Assembly (NCBI RefSeq): GCF_024139115.2
Contig: NC_085139.1
Coordinates: 140,064,097-140,128,096 of the forward strand
Direction of reading: 5' to 3'
Origin: Armigeres subalbatus
Lineage: Eukaryota > Arthropoda > Insecta > Diptera > Culicidae
Length of the DNA: 64,000 bases
Every line of letters begins with the position of its first letter. Within the stretch, counting starts at the first letter, position 1. The notes beneath the pieces were generated by a model. That model did not search any database. It was not told the origin of the DNA and saw only the letters and a list, made by a program, of their open reading frames with translations. Below are positions 22,875 through 34,873 of the stretch, piece by piece. The position numbers and the translations under genes are program-made.

Positions 22875-23621
22875 CACTATTTCTAAATCCGTTGCTTCAG
22901 GATGTTATACACTTCTTTTTAACATCCACACTGCCCTCATATGCATAATTCTCCTACGTTTGCATAAATTTCAAAGTACATGAGACAGTTATGTGTTTAA
23001 CGACGTTTCACCAATGCAGCATGTGTCTGGCGTTTGGAAACAAACAACCACAAACTACTGCACGAAAACGTTTAGTTGCAAATTATTTATCATGTAACTT
23101 CAATGCGTCTTTTAAAGTTAAATTGTTTGTTTAAAGAGAGTTACAGAAGAATTGAGAAAATAGGTATGCGTTATGTTTGGTTTAGCATCGCTCAACGTTC
23201 TGACAACTCACAATTAATTTTGGTTCCTTCACAGTGTTGAATAGTGCTGTGGTAGAGTAAAGGATTATAAATCACAAGAACAAATTGATATCCAGTTCCA
23301 TATTTTTGTTTTCCGCTGTTGCGTTTTGCAACGATATTGCAATAGGAAGATGTTTCCATAGGCTCCACCCCTTGCGCTTCTCATATTGCAAGATAGTTAA
23401 CACTGAAAGTACCAACCCCTGCAGAAAGCGTGAAACGGCAATTTGGCCCCGATATATCTTAGATGTTTTTGTCCAATTGTCATGATTCTTTCCAGTCAAA
23501 ATCTGTAAGAAATCAGGATTTTGTAAGCGACAACATATTGTAAATCCATCTATTGGCCGCTGAGAATCAGCCGGAATATTCCGTTCCACGCTTGTTGCAG
23601 CACTTACAAGTCGCAAAATGT
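22875..23621. other. No confident gene
   Basis: The longest frame is on the minus strand (23272-23616, 114 codons) and its N-terminus abuts the satellite boundary. No domain, signal peptide or splice logic supports it. Otherwise AT-rich, featureless sequence. Confidence 0.4.
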
Positions 23622-26600
23622 TGCTTCCCCCAGGAATTCATTCTGAATTCACCCAGGAATTCATTCTGAATTCCCCCAGGAATTCATTCTGAATTCCCCC
23701 AGGAATTCATTCTGAATTCCCCCAGGAGTTCGTTCTGAATTCCCCCAGGAATTCGTTCTGAATTCCCCCAGGGATTCATTCCGAATTCCCCCAGGAATAC
23801 ATTATGAATTCATCCAGGAATTCATTCTGAATTCCTCCAGGAATTCATTCTGAATTCCTCCAGGAATTCATTCTGTATTCCCCCTAGAATTCATTCTGAA
23901 TTCCCCCTGGAATTCATTCTGTATTCCCCCAGGAATTCATTCTAAATTTTCCCAGGAAAAATTCCTCCAGTAATTCATTCTGAATTCCCTTACGAATCAA
24001 TTCTGAATTCCACCAGTAATTCATTCTTAATTCCTTCAGGAAATCATTCCGAATTCCTCCAGGAATTTATTCTGAATTCCCCCAGGAATTTATTCTGAAT
24101 TCCCCCAGGAATTCATTCTGATTTTCCCCAGGAATTCATTCTGAATTCTCAAAGGAAGTCATTCTGTATTCCTCCGGAAATTCATTCTGAATTCCTCCAG
24201 GAATTCATTCTTAATTCCCCCAGGAATTCATGCTGAATTCCTCCAGGAATTCATTCTGAATTCCTCCAGGAATGCATTCTGAATTCCCCCAGGAATTCAT
24301 TCTGAATTCCCCCAGGAATTCATTCTGAATTCCCCCAGGAATTCATTCTGAATTCCCCCAGGAATTCATTCTGAATTCCCCCAGGAATTCATTCTGAATT
24401 CCCCCAGGAATTCATTCTGAATTCCCCCAGGAATTCATTCTGAATTCCCCCAGGAATTCATTCTGAATTCCCACAGGAATTCATTCTGAATTCCCCCAGG
24501 AATTCATTCTGAATTCCCCCAGGAATTCATTCTGAATTCCCACAGGAATTCATTTTGAATTCCCACATGAATTCATTTTGAATTCCCACAGGAATTCATT
24601 CTGAATTCCCACAGGAATTCATTCTGAATTCTCACAGGAATTCATTCTGAATTCCCACAGGAATTCATTCTGAATTCCCACAGGAATTCATTCTGAATTC
24701 CCACAGGAATTCATTCTGAATTCCCACAGGAATTCATTCTGAATTCCCACAGGAATTCATTCTGAATTCCCACAGGAATTCATTCTGAATTCCCACAGGA
24801 ATTCATTCTAAATTCCCCCCAAGAATTCATTCTGAATTCCCCCAGAAATTCATTCTAAATACCCACAGAAATTCATTCTGAATTCTCCCAGGAATTCATT
24901 CTGAATTCCCCAGAATTTATTCTGAATTTCCAGGAATTCATTCTGAATTCCCAGAATTCATTCTGAATTCCCAGGAATTCATTTTGAATTCCCCCAGGAA
25001 TTCATTCTGAATTCCCCCAGTAATTCACTCTGAATTCCCTCAGGAGTTCGTTCTGAATTCCCCCAGGAATTCGTTCTGAATTCCCCCAGGGATTCATTCC
25101 TCCAGGAATTCATTCTGAATTCCTCCAGTAATTCATTCTGAATTCCTCCAGGAATTCATTCTGAATTCCCCCAGGAATTCATTCTGAATTCCTCCAGGAA
25201 TTCATTCTGAATTCCCCCAGGAATTCATTCTGAATTCCAGTTATTCAAATTCCTCCAGGAATTAATTCTGAATTCCTCCAGGAATTCATTCCGAATTCCT
25301 CCAGGAATTCATTCTGAATTCCTCCAGGATTCCTCCAGGAATTCATTCTGAATTCCTCCAGGAATTTATTCTGAATTCCTCCAGGAATTCATTCTTAATT
25401 CCTTCAGGAATTCATTCTGAATTCCTTCAGGAATTCATTCTGAATTCCTCCAGGAATTCATTCTTAATTCCTCCAGGAATGCATTCTGAATTCCTCCAGG
25501 AATTAATTCTGACTTCCTCCAGAAATTCATTCTGAATTCCTCCAGGAATTCATTCTGAATTCCTCCAGTAATTCATTCTGAATTCCTCCAGGAATTCATT
25601 CCTAATTCCTCCAGGAATTCATTCTCGATCCCTCCAGGAATTCATTCTTAATTCTTCCAGGAATGCATTCTGAATTCCCCAGGAATGCATTCTGAATTCC
25701 CCAGGAATTCATTCTGAATTCCCAGAGAAATTCATTCTGAATTCCCCAGGAATTCATTCTGAATTCCCAGGAATTCATTCTGAATTCCCCAGGAATTCAT
25801 TCTGAATTCCCCAGAATTCATTCTGAATTCCCCAGGAATTCATTCTGAATTCCCAGAATTCATTCTGAATTCCCAGGAATTCATTCTGAATTCCCCAGGA
25901 ATTCATTCTGAATTCCCAGAATTCATTCTGAATTCCCAGGAATTCATTCTGAATTCCCAGGAATTCATTCTGAATTCCCCAGAATTCATTCTGAATTCCC
26001 AGGAATTCATTCTGAATTCCCAGGAATTCATTCTGAATTCCCCAGAATTCATTCTGAATTCCCCAGGAATTCATTCTGAATTCCCCAGGAATTCATTCTG
26101 AATTCCCCAGAATTCATTCTGAATTCCCCAGGAATTCATTCTGAATTCCCCAGGAATTCATTCTGAATTCCCAGGAATTCATTCTGAATTCCCAGGAATT
26201 CATTCTGAATTCCCAGAATTCATTCTGAATTCCCCAGGAATTCATTCTGAATTCCCCAGGAATTCATTCGGAATTCCCCAGGAGTTCATTCTGATTTCCC
26301 GAAGAATTCATTCTGAATTCCCTAGAAATTCATTCTGAGTTCCCCAGGAGTTCATTCTGAATTCCCCAGGAATTCATTCTGAATTCCATAGAATTCATTC
26401 TGAATTCCCATAGAATTCATTCTGAATTCCCCAGGAGTTCATTCTGAATTCCCCAGGAGTTCATTCTGAATTCCCCAGGAATTCATTCTGAATTCCCAGG
26501 AATTCATTCTGAATTCCCCAGGAATTCATTCTGAATTCCAGGAATTCATTCTGAATTCCCAGGAATTCATTCTGAATTCCCAGGAATTCATTCTGAATTC

Positions 26601-29600
26601 CCAGGAATTCATTCTGAATTCCCAGGAATTCATTCTGAATTCCAGGAATTCATTCTGAATTCCCAGGAATTCATTCTGAATTCCCCAGAATTCATTCTGA
26701 ATTCCCCAGGAATTCATTCTGAATTCCCAGGAATTCATTCTGAATTCCCCAGGAGTTCATTCTGAATTCCCCAGGAGTTCATTCTGAATTCCCCAGAATT
26801 CATTCTGAATTCCCAGGAATTCATTCTGAATTCCCAGGAATTCATTCTGAATTCCCAGGAATTCATTCTGAATTTCCCCAGGAATTCATTCTGAATTCCA
26901 GGAATTCATTCTGAATTCCCCAGGAATTCATTCTGAATTCCCCAGTAGTTCATTCTGAATTCCCCAGGAATTCATTCTGAATTCTAGGAATTCATTCTGA
27001 ATTCCCCAGGAATTCATTCTGATTTCCCAGAAATTCATTCTGAATTCCTCACGAATTCATTCTGAATTCCCAGGAATTCATTCTGAATTCCCAGGAATTC
27101 ATTCTGAATTCCAGGAATTCATTCTGAATTCCCCAGGAATTCATTCTGAGTTCCCCAGGAGTTCATTCTGAACTCCCCAGGAATTCATTCTGAATTCCCC
27201 AGGAATTCATTCTGAATTCCCCAGAATTCATTCTGAATTCCCCAGGAATTCATTCTGAATTCCCCAGGAATTCATTCTGAATTCCCCAGAATTCATTCTG
27301 AATTCCCCAGGAATTCATTCTGAATTCCCCAGGAATTCATTCTGAATTCCCCAGGAATTCATTCTGAATTCCCAGAATTCATTCTGAATTCCCCAGGAAT
27401 TCATTCTGAATGCCCCAGGAATTCATTCTGAATTCCCAGGAATTCATTCTGAATTTCAGGAATTCATTCTGAATTCCCAGGAATTCATTCTGAATTCCCC
27501 AGGAATTCATTCTGAATTCCCCAGGAATTCATTCTGAATTCCCCAGGAATTCATTCTGAATTCAGAATTCATTCTGAATTCCCCAGAATTCATTCTGAAT
27601 TCCCCAGGAATTCATTCTGAATTCCCCCAGAATTCATTCTAAATTCCCCAGGAATTCATTCTGAATTTCAGGAATTCATTCTGAATTCCCCAGGAATTCA
27701 TTCTGAATTCCCAGAATTCATTCTGAATTCCCAGGAATTCATTCTGAATTCCCCAGGAATTCATTCTGAATTCAGGAATTCATTCTGAATTCCCAGGAAT
27801 TCATTCTGAATTCCCCAGGAATTCATTCTGAATTCCCCAGGAATTCATTCTGAATTCCCCAGGGTCATTCTGAATTCAGGAATTCATTCTGAATTCCCCA
27901 GGAATTCATTCTGAATTCCCCAGGAATTCATTCTGAATTCCCCAGTTATTCATTCTGAATTGCCCAGGAATTCATTCTGAATTCCCCATGAATTCATTCT
28001 GAATTCCCCATGAATTCATTCTGAATTCCCCTGGAATTCATTCTGAATTCCCCAGGAATTCATTCTGAATTCCCCAGGAATTCATTCTGAATTCCCCAGG
28101 AATTCATTCTGATTTCCAGAAATTCATTCTGAATTCCCCAGGAATTCATTCTGAATTCCCCAGGAATTCATTCTGAATTCCCCAGGAATTCATTCTGAAT
28201 TCCCAGGAATTCATTCTGAATTCCCCAGAATTCATTCTGAATTCCCAGGAATTCATTCTGAATTCCCCCAGTAATTCATTCTGAATACCCCCAGAAATTT
28301 ATTCTGAATTCCCCCATGAATTCATTCTTAATTCAATTTGAATTCATCCAGGAATTCATTCTGAATTCCCCCAGGAATTCATTCTGAATTCCCCCAGGAA
28401 TTCATTCTGAATTCCCCCAGGAATTCATTCTGAATTCCCCCAGTAATTCATTCTGAATTCCCCCAGGAGTTCGTTCTGAATTCCCCCAGGAATTCATTCT
28501 GAATTCCCCCAGGAATTCATTCTGAATTCCCCCAGGAATTCATTCTGAATTCCCCCAGGAATTCATTCTGAATTCTCCCAGGAATTCATTCTGAATTCCC
28601 CCAGGAATTCATTCTGAATCCCCCAGGAATTCATTCTGAATTCTCCCAGGAATTCATTCTGAATCCCCCAGGAATTCATTCTGAATTCCCCCGGAATTCA
28701 TTCTGAATTGCCCCCGGAATTCATTCTGAATTCCCAGAATTCATTCTGAATTCCCAGAATTCATTCTGAATTCCCCCAGGAATTCATTCTGAAATTCCCC
28801 AGGAATTCATTCTGTTCTGAATTCCCCAGGAATTCGTTCTGAATTCCCCAGGAATTCATTCTGAATTCCCCAGGAGTTCATTCTGAATTCCCAGGAGTTC
28901 ATTCTGAATTCCCCAGGAGTTCATTCTGAATTCCCCAGGAATTCATTCTGAATTCCCTAGAAATTCATTCTGAGTTCCCCAGGAGTTCATTCTGAATTCT
29001 AGGAATTCATTCTGAATTCCATAGAATTCATTCTGAATTCCATAGAATTCATTCTGAATTCCCCAGGAGTTCATTCTGAATTCCCAGGAGTTCATTCTGA
29101 ATTCCCCAGGAATTCATTCTGAATTCCCCAGGAATTCATTCTGAATTTCCCCAGGAATTCATTCTGAATTCCCCAGGAATTCATTCTGAATTCCAGGAAT
29201 TCATTCTGAATTTCCCAGGAATTCATTCTGAATTTCAGTAGTTCATTCTGAATTCCCCAGGAATTCATTCTGAATTCCTAGAATTCATTCTGAATTCAGA
29301 ATTCATTCTGATTTCCCAGAAATTCATTCTGAATTCCTCACGAATTCATTCTGAATTCCCAGGAATTCATTCTGAATTCCCAGAATTCATTCTGAATTCC
29401 CAGAATTCATTCTGAATTCCCCAGGAATTCATTCTGACTTCCCCAGGAGTTCATTCTGAATTCCAGGAATTCATTCTGAATTCCCAGAATTCATTCTGAA
29501 TTCCCCAGGAATTCATTCTGAATTCTGAGGAATTCATTCTGAATTCCCCAGAATTCATTCTGAATTTCCAGAATTCATTCTGAATTCCAGGAATTCATTC

Positions 29601-30925
29601 TGAATTCCCAGGAATTCATTCTGAATTCCCCAGGAATTCATTCTGAATTTCAGAAATTCATTCTGAATTCCCCAGGAATTCATTCTGAATTCCCAGGAAT
29701 TCATTCTGAATTCCAGAATTCATTCTGAATTCCCAGGAATTCATTCTGAATTCCCCAGGAATTCATTCTGAATTCCCCAGGAATTCATTCTGAATTTCCC
29801 AGGAATTCATTCTGAATTCCCCAGGAATTCATTCTGAATTCCAGAAATTCATTCTGAATTCCCCAGGAATTCATTCTGAATTCCCCAGGAATTCATTCTG
29901 AATTCCCAGAATTCATTCTGAATTCCCAGGAATTCATTCTGAATTTCCCAGAATTCATTCTGAATTCATCCAGGAATTCATTCTGAATTCCCTCACGAAT
30001 TCATTTTGAATTCCCCTAGGAATTCATTCCGAATTCCTCCAGGAATTCGTTCTGAATTCCAGGAATTCATTCTGAATTCCCCAGGAATTCATTCTGAATT
30101 TCCCCAGGAATTCATTCTGAATTCCCAGAATTCATTCTGAATTCTGGAATTCATTCTGAATTCCCCAGGAATTCATTCTGAATTCCCCAGAATTCATTCT
30201 GAATTTCAGGAATTCATTCTGAATTCCCCAGGAATTCATTCTGAATTCCCCAGGAATTCATTCTGAATTCCCAGGAATTCATTCTGAATTTCCAGGAATT
30301 CATTCTGAATTCCCCAGGAATTCATTCTGAATTTCCCCAGGAATTCATTCTGAATTCCCCAGAATTCATTCTGAATTCCCAGGAATTCATTCTGAATTCC
30401 CCAGGAATTCATTCTGAATTCCCAGAATTCATTCTGAATTTCCCAGGAATTCATCCTGAATTTCCCCAGGAATTCATTCTGAATTCCCTCCGGAATTCAT
30501 TCTGAATTCCCCGGAATTCATTCTGAATTCCCAGAATTCATTCTGAATTCCCCCGGAATTCATTCTGAATTCCCCCGGAATTAATTCTGAATTCCCCCGG
30601 AATTAATTCTGAATTCCCCCGGAATTCATTCTGAATTCCCCCGGAATTCATTCTGAATTCCCCCGGAATTCATTCTGAATTCCCCCGGAATTCATTCTGA
30701 ATTTCCCCGGGATTCATTCTGAATTCTTCCGAAATTCATTCTGAATTCCCCCGGAATTCATTCTGAATTCCCCCAGGAATTAATTCTGAATTCTCCCGGA
30801 ATTTATTTTGAATTCCTCCAGGAGTTCATTATGAATACCCCAAGGAATTTATTCTGAATTCCCCCAAGAATTCATTTTGAATTCCCCCGGAATTCCTTCT
30901 GAATTCCCCCAGGAATTCATAATGT
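23622..30925. repeat. ~19-22-bp EcoRI-dyad satellite array (7.3 kb)
   Basis: More than 300 tandem copies of AATTCATTCTGAATTCCCCC plus AGG, with lengths of ~19-22 bp set by the number of C and G residues. Every monomer contains GAATTCA-TTC-TGAATTC, a 7-bp dyad with two EcoRI sites. Variants are clustered. A diverged edge lies at 23622-24110, homogeneous CCCCCAGG copies at about 24290-24520, a CCCACAGG run at about 24530-24810 and TCCAGG types at about 25080-25660. Shorter CCCAGG forms fill about 25680-28260, CCCCCAGG returns at 28350-28650, and CCCCCGG appears at about 30550-30720. Minus-strand frames such as 25775-26074 are repeat artefacts (N-E-F-x-G-I-Q). No transposon ends were found around it. 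Confidence 0.97.
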
Positions 30926-32390
30926 TCTAACAGTTTCTGTTCTGTTCCTCCAGAAATATCTGCTGGTGTTCCTCCAAGATTTCATTCTGGAGATCCTCCA
31001 GGAGTACTTCCAGGAATTTCTCTCGGAGTCTTTTCTGGAGATCTTTCAAATATTTTCTTCGATTCTTCGAGTTCTTCCAGAAGTTCCTTCTGATATTCTT
31101 TCAGGAGTTCTTCTCAAGGTTTCTTCAGAAATTTCTCCTTGAGTCCTTCCAGAAATTGAGGATGAATTCCTGGCGGAATTCAGAATTCATTCCTGGTGCA
31201 TATCAAGAAGAATGCCTGAAGGAATTCAGGATAAATTCCTGTAGGGATTCAGGACGAATTCCTATATAAACTCAGGATGAATTCCTAGTGAAATTCAGGA
31301 TGGATTTCTGGAGGAATTAAAGATTAGTTGAAGGAAGAATCGATGATTGATTCCTGGATGAACTCTTCTCCAGGAATTTTTCTAGGAAATTGTAGCAAGC
31401 TGAATTCGTAAAAATGGATTCCTTGAGGAACTCGAGGAAGAGTATTCCTGGGGAATCCAGAATGAATTGCTGGGAAAATCAGAATGAAATCCTGGAGGAA
31501 CTCAGGGAGAAATCCTGGAGGAACTCAAAATTAATTTCCGGAGAAATTTAGAATTAACTCCTGGATTAACTGCAGGAGGAATGCCGGGGGACACTTGCTG
31601 GAGTTCCTCCTTGATTTTTCTTCATGAGTTCCTGCTGTAGACTTAACTGTAGTGCTTCAAAGAGTTCCCGAGCAGGAGAAATTAACTTAATAATACCTCA
31701 ATCTGTTATTGATACAATACTCTATTATGAACTAGCCTTGCAAAAGAGGAAAAATACCAAAAAATAATACCAAAAATCTATTTGTATAATACTTCAGCCC
31801 CAACATACTTTGTTATTACAATACCAAACGCATCACAAATTATTATTCGTTTGGTATTGAAATACCTAAGCATGTTATGCCTCAAGTATTTTGCATATTA
31901 ATTTTTGGTATTATTTTTTTTATATTTTACCTCTTATTAAGAAATAGGTAGGAATTTCTGTTATCGAGGTCGTTGCTCGGTTTTACCTATGAATTTCTCT
32001 TACAGCTCCTCAAGAAATGTCTGTCTCTTCCGGAATTCCTCTTAATCCTCTTGAAATTCCTCCAGATGTTCATCCTGGATCTCATAATTCTAGAACCTTC
32101 AAGGGATCATCCACCAGCTAACATATAGGATCTTTCTGGAACTCTTCGAAAGTTCCTCCTGAAATTCATCCTGAACTGCTTTCTGAAAATCCTCCAACTA
32201 TGCTTCTTCCAATTTCTCTGAGAGTTACTCCTGGAACTCCTCTAGGAATTACTTTAGGCTTTCTCCAAATATTCCTTCTGGAATTCCTGAGAGAACTTTT
32301 TATGGAAATCCTCCTGGAACTACTTTTGGAATTTCTGCATGAATTCACTTCTTATCCTGAAATTCCTTCAGGTATTCATCAACAAGGAAC
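30926..32390. repeat. Decayed continuation of the dyad satellite
   Basis: Beyond 30925 the monomer is still recognisable as scattered TTCCTCCAGGA[AG]TTC-like words but the spacing is irregular. Between about 31150 and 31600 the words appear in reverse complement (AATTCAGGATGAATTCC), and after ~31600 they return to forward orientation. A foldback element interrupts at ~31666-31990. Frames here (for example + 32200-32403) come from the repeat. This looks like an old, inversion-scarred flank of the array. Confidence 0.75.
31666..31990. mobile_element. Foldback MITE in decayed satellite
   Basis: The left half (CCCGAGCAGGAG ... AATACCAAAAA ... ACAATACCAAACG) and the right half are complementary over most of their length, with a centre near 31840. 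The outer ends CCGAGCA.../...TGCTCGG are inverted. The arms are about 150-160 bp and imperfect. A clear target duplication was not found. Non-coding. Confidence 0.7.
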
Positions 32391-32400
32391 GACAAACGAA

Positions 32401-33569
32401 TGAGAGTTTACGTTTCAGTTGGTACGTCTGATCCTACCGATGTTATAGTTCCTCTCTTTGCAGATGCTGATGATTTCTGCGCTCCAATCACTGATATCTC
32501 TGCTTCCACGGGCAATAATAATAAAACTGCATCCGCTGCTCGCATTTTCAATGCCACCACTTCCGCACAACCACCGTCCGATCAAGCCAAATCCGTTCAA
32601 GCCGCCTCCGCCCAAACCACCTCCGATCAAGCCACCACCGCTCAAGCCATCACCGCTCAAGCCACCACCGCTCAAGCCACCACCGTTCAAGCCCCCACCG
32701 TTCAAGCCACCCCGCTCAAGCCACCGCCGTTCATGCCATCTGCAACCATGCTACCACCGCTCAAGCCACCCACGGTAAAGCCACCTTTGCTGCTGTTGTT
32801 GCCACATCCAACAACCAAGTACCTATCTCAAGCATCAGAAGTCGATCGATTAGCACCGATAACGCAACAGCATCATCGTTTCCAACCACATCAATGAACG
32901 TACCATCGATTGTATCATCGGTGACAAATTTCGATGCCTTGTCCAAGTAGCACACACTATTCATCACAATTTAATACCGCCTCCTATAATGTTCAACATT
33001 CTGTTAGCAATGTAAACTCAGGTAGCATCTTACACACTTTACCTCCGGCCGGCCCTAGTCTTTCTGTGGCTCCACCGTCCACATCGTTTAGCTGGTAGTA
33101 CCTAACGAGATACCAGCCCCACGAAACTCCTGATAATATTATATCATTCATTGCTAGCAAAGTGAGTTGTGATCGATCATTGATCAGCTGCCTGAAATTA
33201 GTAAGACATGATCGTTCTGAAACCATGCCATTAACGTTTGTGTCATTCAAAATAAGCGTTCCTGCCACACTCGAAGCAATAATAACCTCCCCACAATTTT
33301 GGCCTACCGGGGTCTCTATCAAACCTTTCTCCACGCGCAACACATCGCAAAAAAAAATTTTATTAGCAGGACGCAATCGGCTCTCAGCGCAGAATACACC
33401 CTCACCACGTCAACGTGTTGCCTCACGGGCCAACCGCCAGCAGCAGATATTTCCTCCGCTTCAATCACCCCTAACGTTGCCGATCAGAACTGCACAGCCT
33501 CAAATATCGAATCAAGCACAGCCCAGAGTACTACCCCAGTACGCAAGAATAATTTCAACAATGGTATGA
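32401..33569 (+). pseudogene. CR1-like LINE ORF1 (degraded)
   Basis: An N-terminal frame (32401-32897) carries a V-Y-V-S...D-V-I-V-P-L start and a long A-Q-A-T-T pentapeptide repeat. A later frame (about 33090-33569) reads L-T-R-Y-Q-P, D-N-I-I-S-F-I-A-S-K, L-T-F-V-S-F-K, F-W-P-T-G-V. These blocks resemble the gag-like ORF1 of mosquito CR1-type LINEs. Frame changes and a TAG just before the L-T-R-Y-Q-P block show it is broken. Its last codon, TGA at 33567-33569, overlaps the ORF2 start. Confidence 0.68.
32574..32790 (+). repeat. 15-bp minisatellite within LINE ORF1
   Basis: About a dozen copies of a 15-bp unit close to CCACCGCTCAAGCCA. As the unit is a multiple of three, the frame is kept and the protein gains a five-residue A-Q-A-T-T repeat (K-P-P-P-L in another frame). 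It lies in what should be the variable region of ORF1. Confidence 0.85.
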
Positions 33570-34873
33570 ATCAAAAATTGTTGATTTACTACCAAAACGT
33601 TGGAGGAATTAATATGCGTGTCTCCGATTATCGTCTCGCCAGCTCTGACTCTAGCTATGATGCATACGCTTTAACCGAAACATGGTTAAATGCAAATACC
33701 ATGTCCAGTCAGGTTTTCGGGGGATCTTACAGCGTTTTTCGTTTGGATCGTAATTCCAACAACAGCAATAAAAGATCGGGCGGAGGGTTGCTTTTTGCGC
33801 TGCGATCTAATTTTAAAGCTAGGCAAATATCAATTCCCAATACTGACGCAGTTGAGCAAATTTTGGTAGCTATAAGTTTTCAAACCCACACTTTGTTTGT
33901 TTGCGTTCTTTACATTCCACCTGATCGCACGCACGACACGAATGTAATCGATCAACACATCGGTTCGCTCAACTGGATCATTTCGCAAATGAGTATCAGA
34001 GACAATTTATTGATACTTGGCGACTTCAACCTACCTAATATTAAATGGAAACCGGGCCATTCGCAGTACCTCTATCCTGATGCCTCTCGCTCCTCGATTT
34101 GTACAACAGTCGCAAAGCTTATCGATAGTTATAGCTTGGCACGAGTTTCTCAATTAAACTTTGTGCAGAACAACAACGGTCGGATGCTCGATTTGTGTTT
34201 CGGTAGTATCGAGGGAGATGTCAAATTTTCATTAATAGAAGCTCCGTCTCCGCTCGTTAGATCGTCGATTCATCACCCGCCTCTATTGATAGAAATTTGC
34301 GGTGCCATACCTTGCGTGTTTAAGGATTCTTCCGAAGCAGTATACTATGATTTCAAAAATGGTGATTATACTAGTATGAATACCTTCTTCTTGGACATAG
34401 ATTGGCGCACCATCATCGACCAGGATATTAATTCTTCAATAATTGCATTTAGCAATATTGTTTTGTATGCCATCGATCAATTCATTCCGAAGCGTTCCCG
34501 CAAGTCTCCGCCAAACCCACCTTGGAGTAATAAACGTCTGAAGCGTTTTAAAAGATTAAAACGATCTGCTCTTCGAAATTACTCGAAGTTCAAATCTCGC
34601 CATTACAAACAAATCTACCTCTTGGCAAACTCCCGTTACAAACGTTTGAACAAAAGGCTATTTTCCGCTTACCAAAGAAAAGCTCAACTTAAACTTCGGC
34701 ATAATCCCAAAGGATTCTGGAATTACGTCAAAGAACAAATTTCTTCTGGAGTATCTTCAGCAATATCTCCCCGGAATTCGTTCAGAATTCTACTTGGTTT
34801 CGGGAGCATCACGCAAAATGCTTCTAGCAACTTCAATGGAAATCCTTTCGAAAATTCAACTGAAAACTCTTAA
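33566..34873 (+). pseudogene. CR1-like LINE ORF2, endonuclease part only
   Basis: The open frame starts upstream at 33299, but the likely ORF2 start is the ATG at 33566, which overlaps the ORF1 stop as ATGA. Counting from 33299, the APE endonuclease shows Y-Y-Q-N-V-G-G (97-103, Asn100), L-T-E-T-W (Glu127), G-D-F-N (Asp242, Asn244) and I-H-H-P-P near 324-328. The usual Asp before the final His appears altered. The linker P-W-S-N-K-R-L and N-P-K-G-F-W-N-Y-V follow, but the reverse transcriptase is missing. After about 34770 the frame runs into unrelated sequence that includes CCCCGGAATTCGTTC, similar to the nearby satellite. Loss of the 3' end is unusual for LINEs, which are normally 5'-truncated, and suggests later deletion or rearrangement. 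Confidence 0.85.

Noticed and set aside
23272..23616. 114-codon minus frame as a gene
   Set aside because: No domain, signal peptide or splice evidence, and the N-terminus touches the satellite edge.
25775..30454. Minus-strand repeat proteins in the EcoRI-dyad array
   Set aside because: Low-complexity translation of monomers (N-E-F-x-G-I-Q); open only where monomer lengths happen to keep frame.
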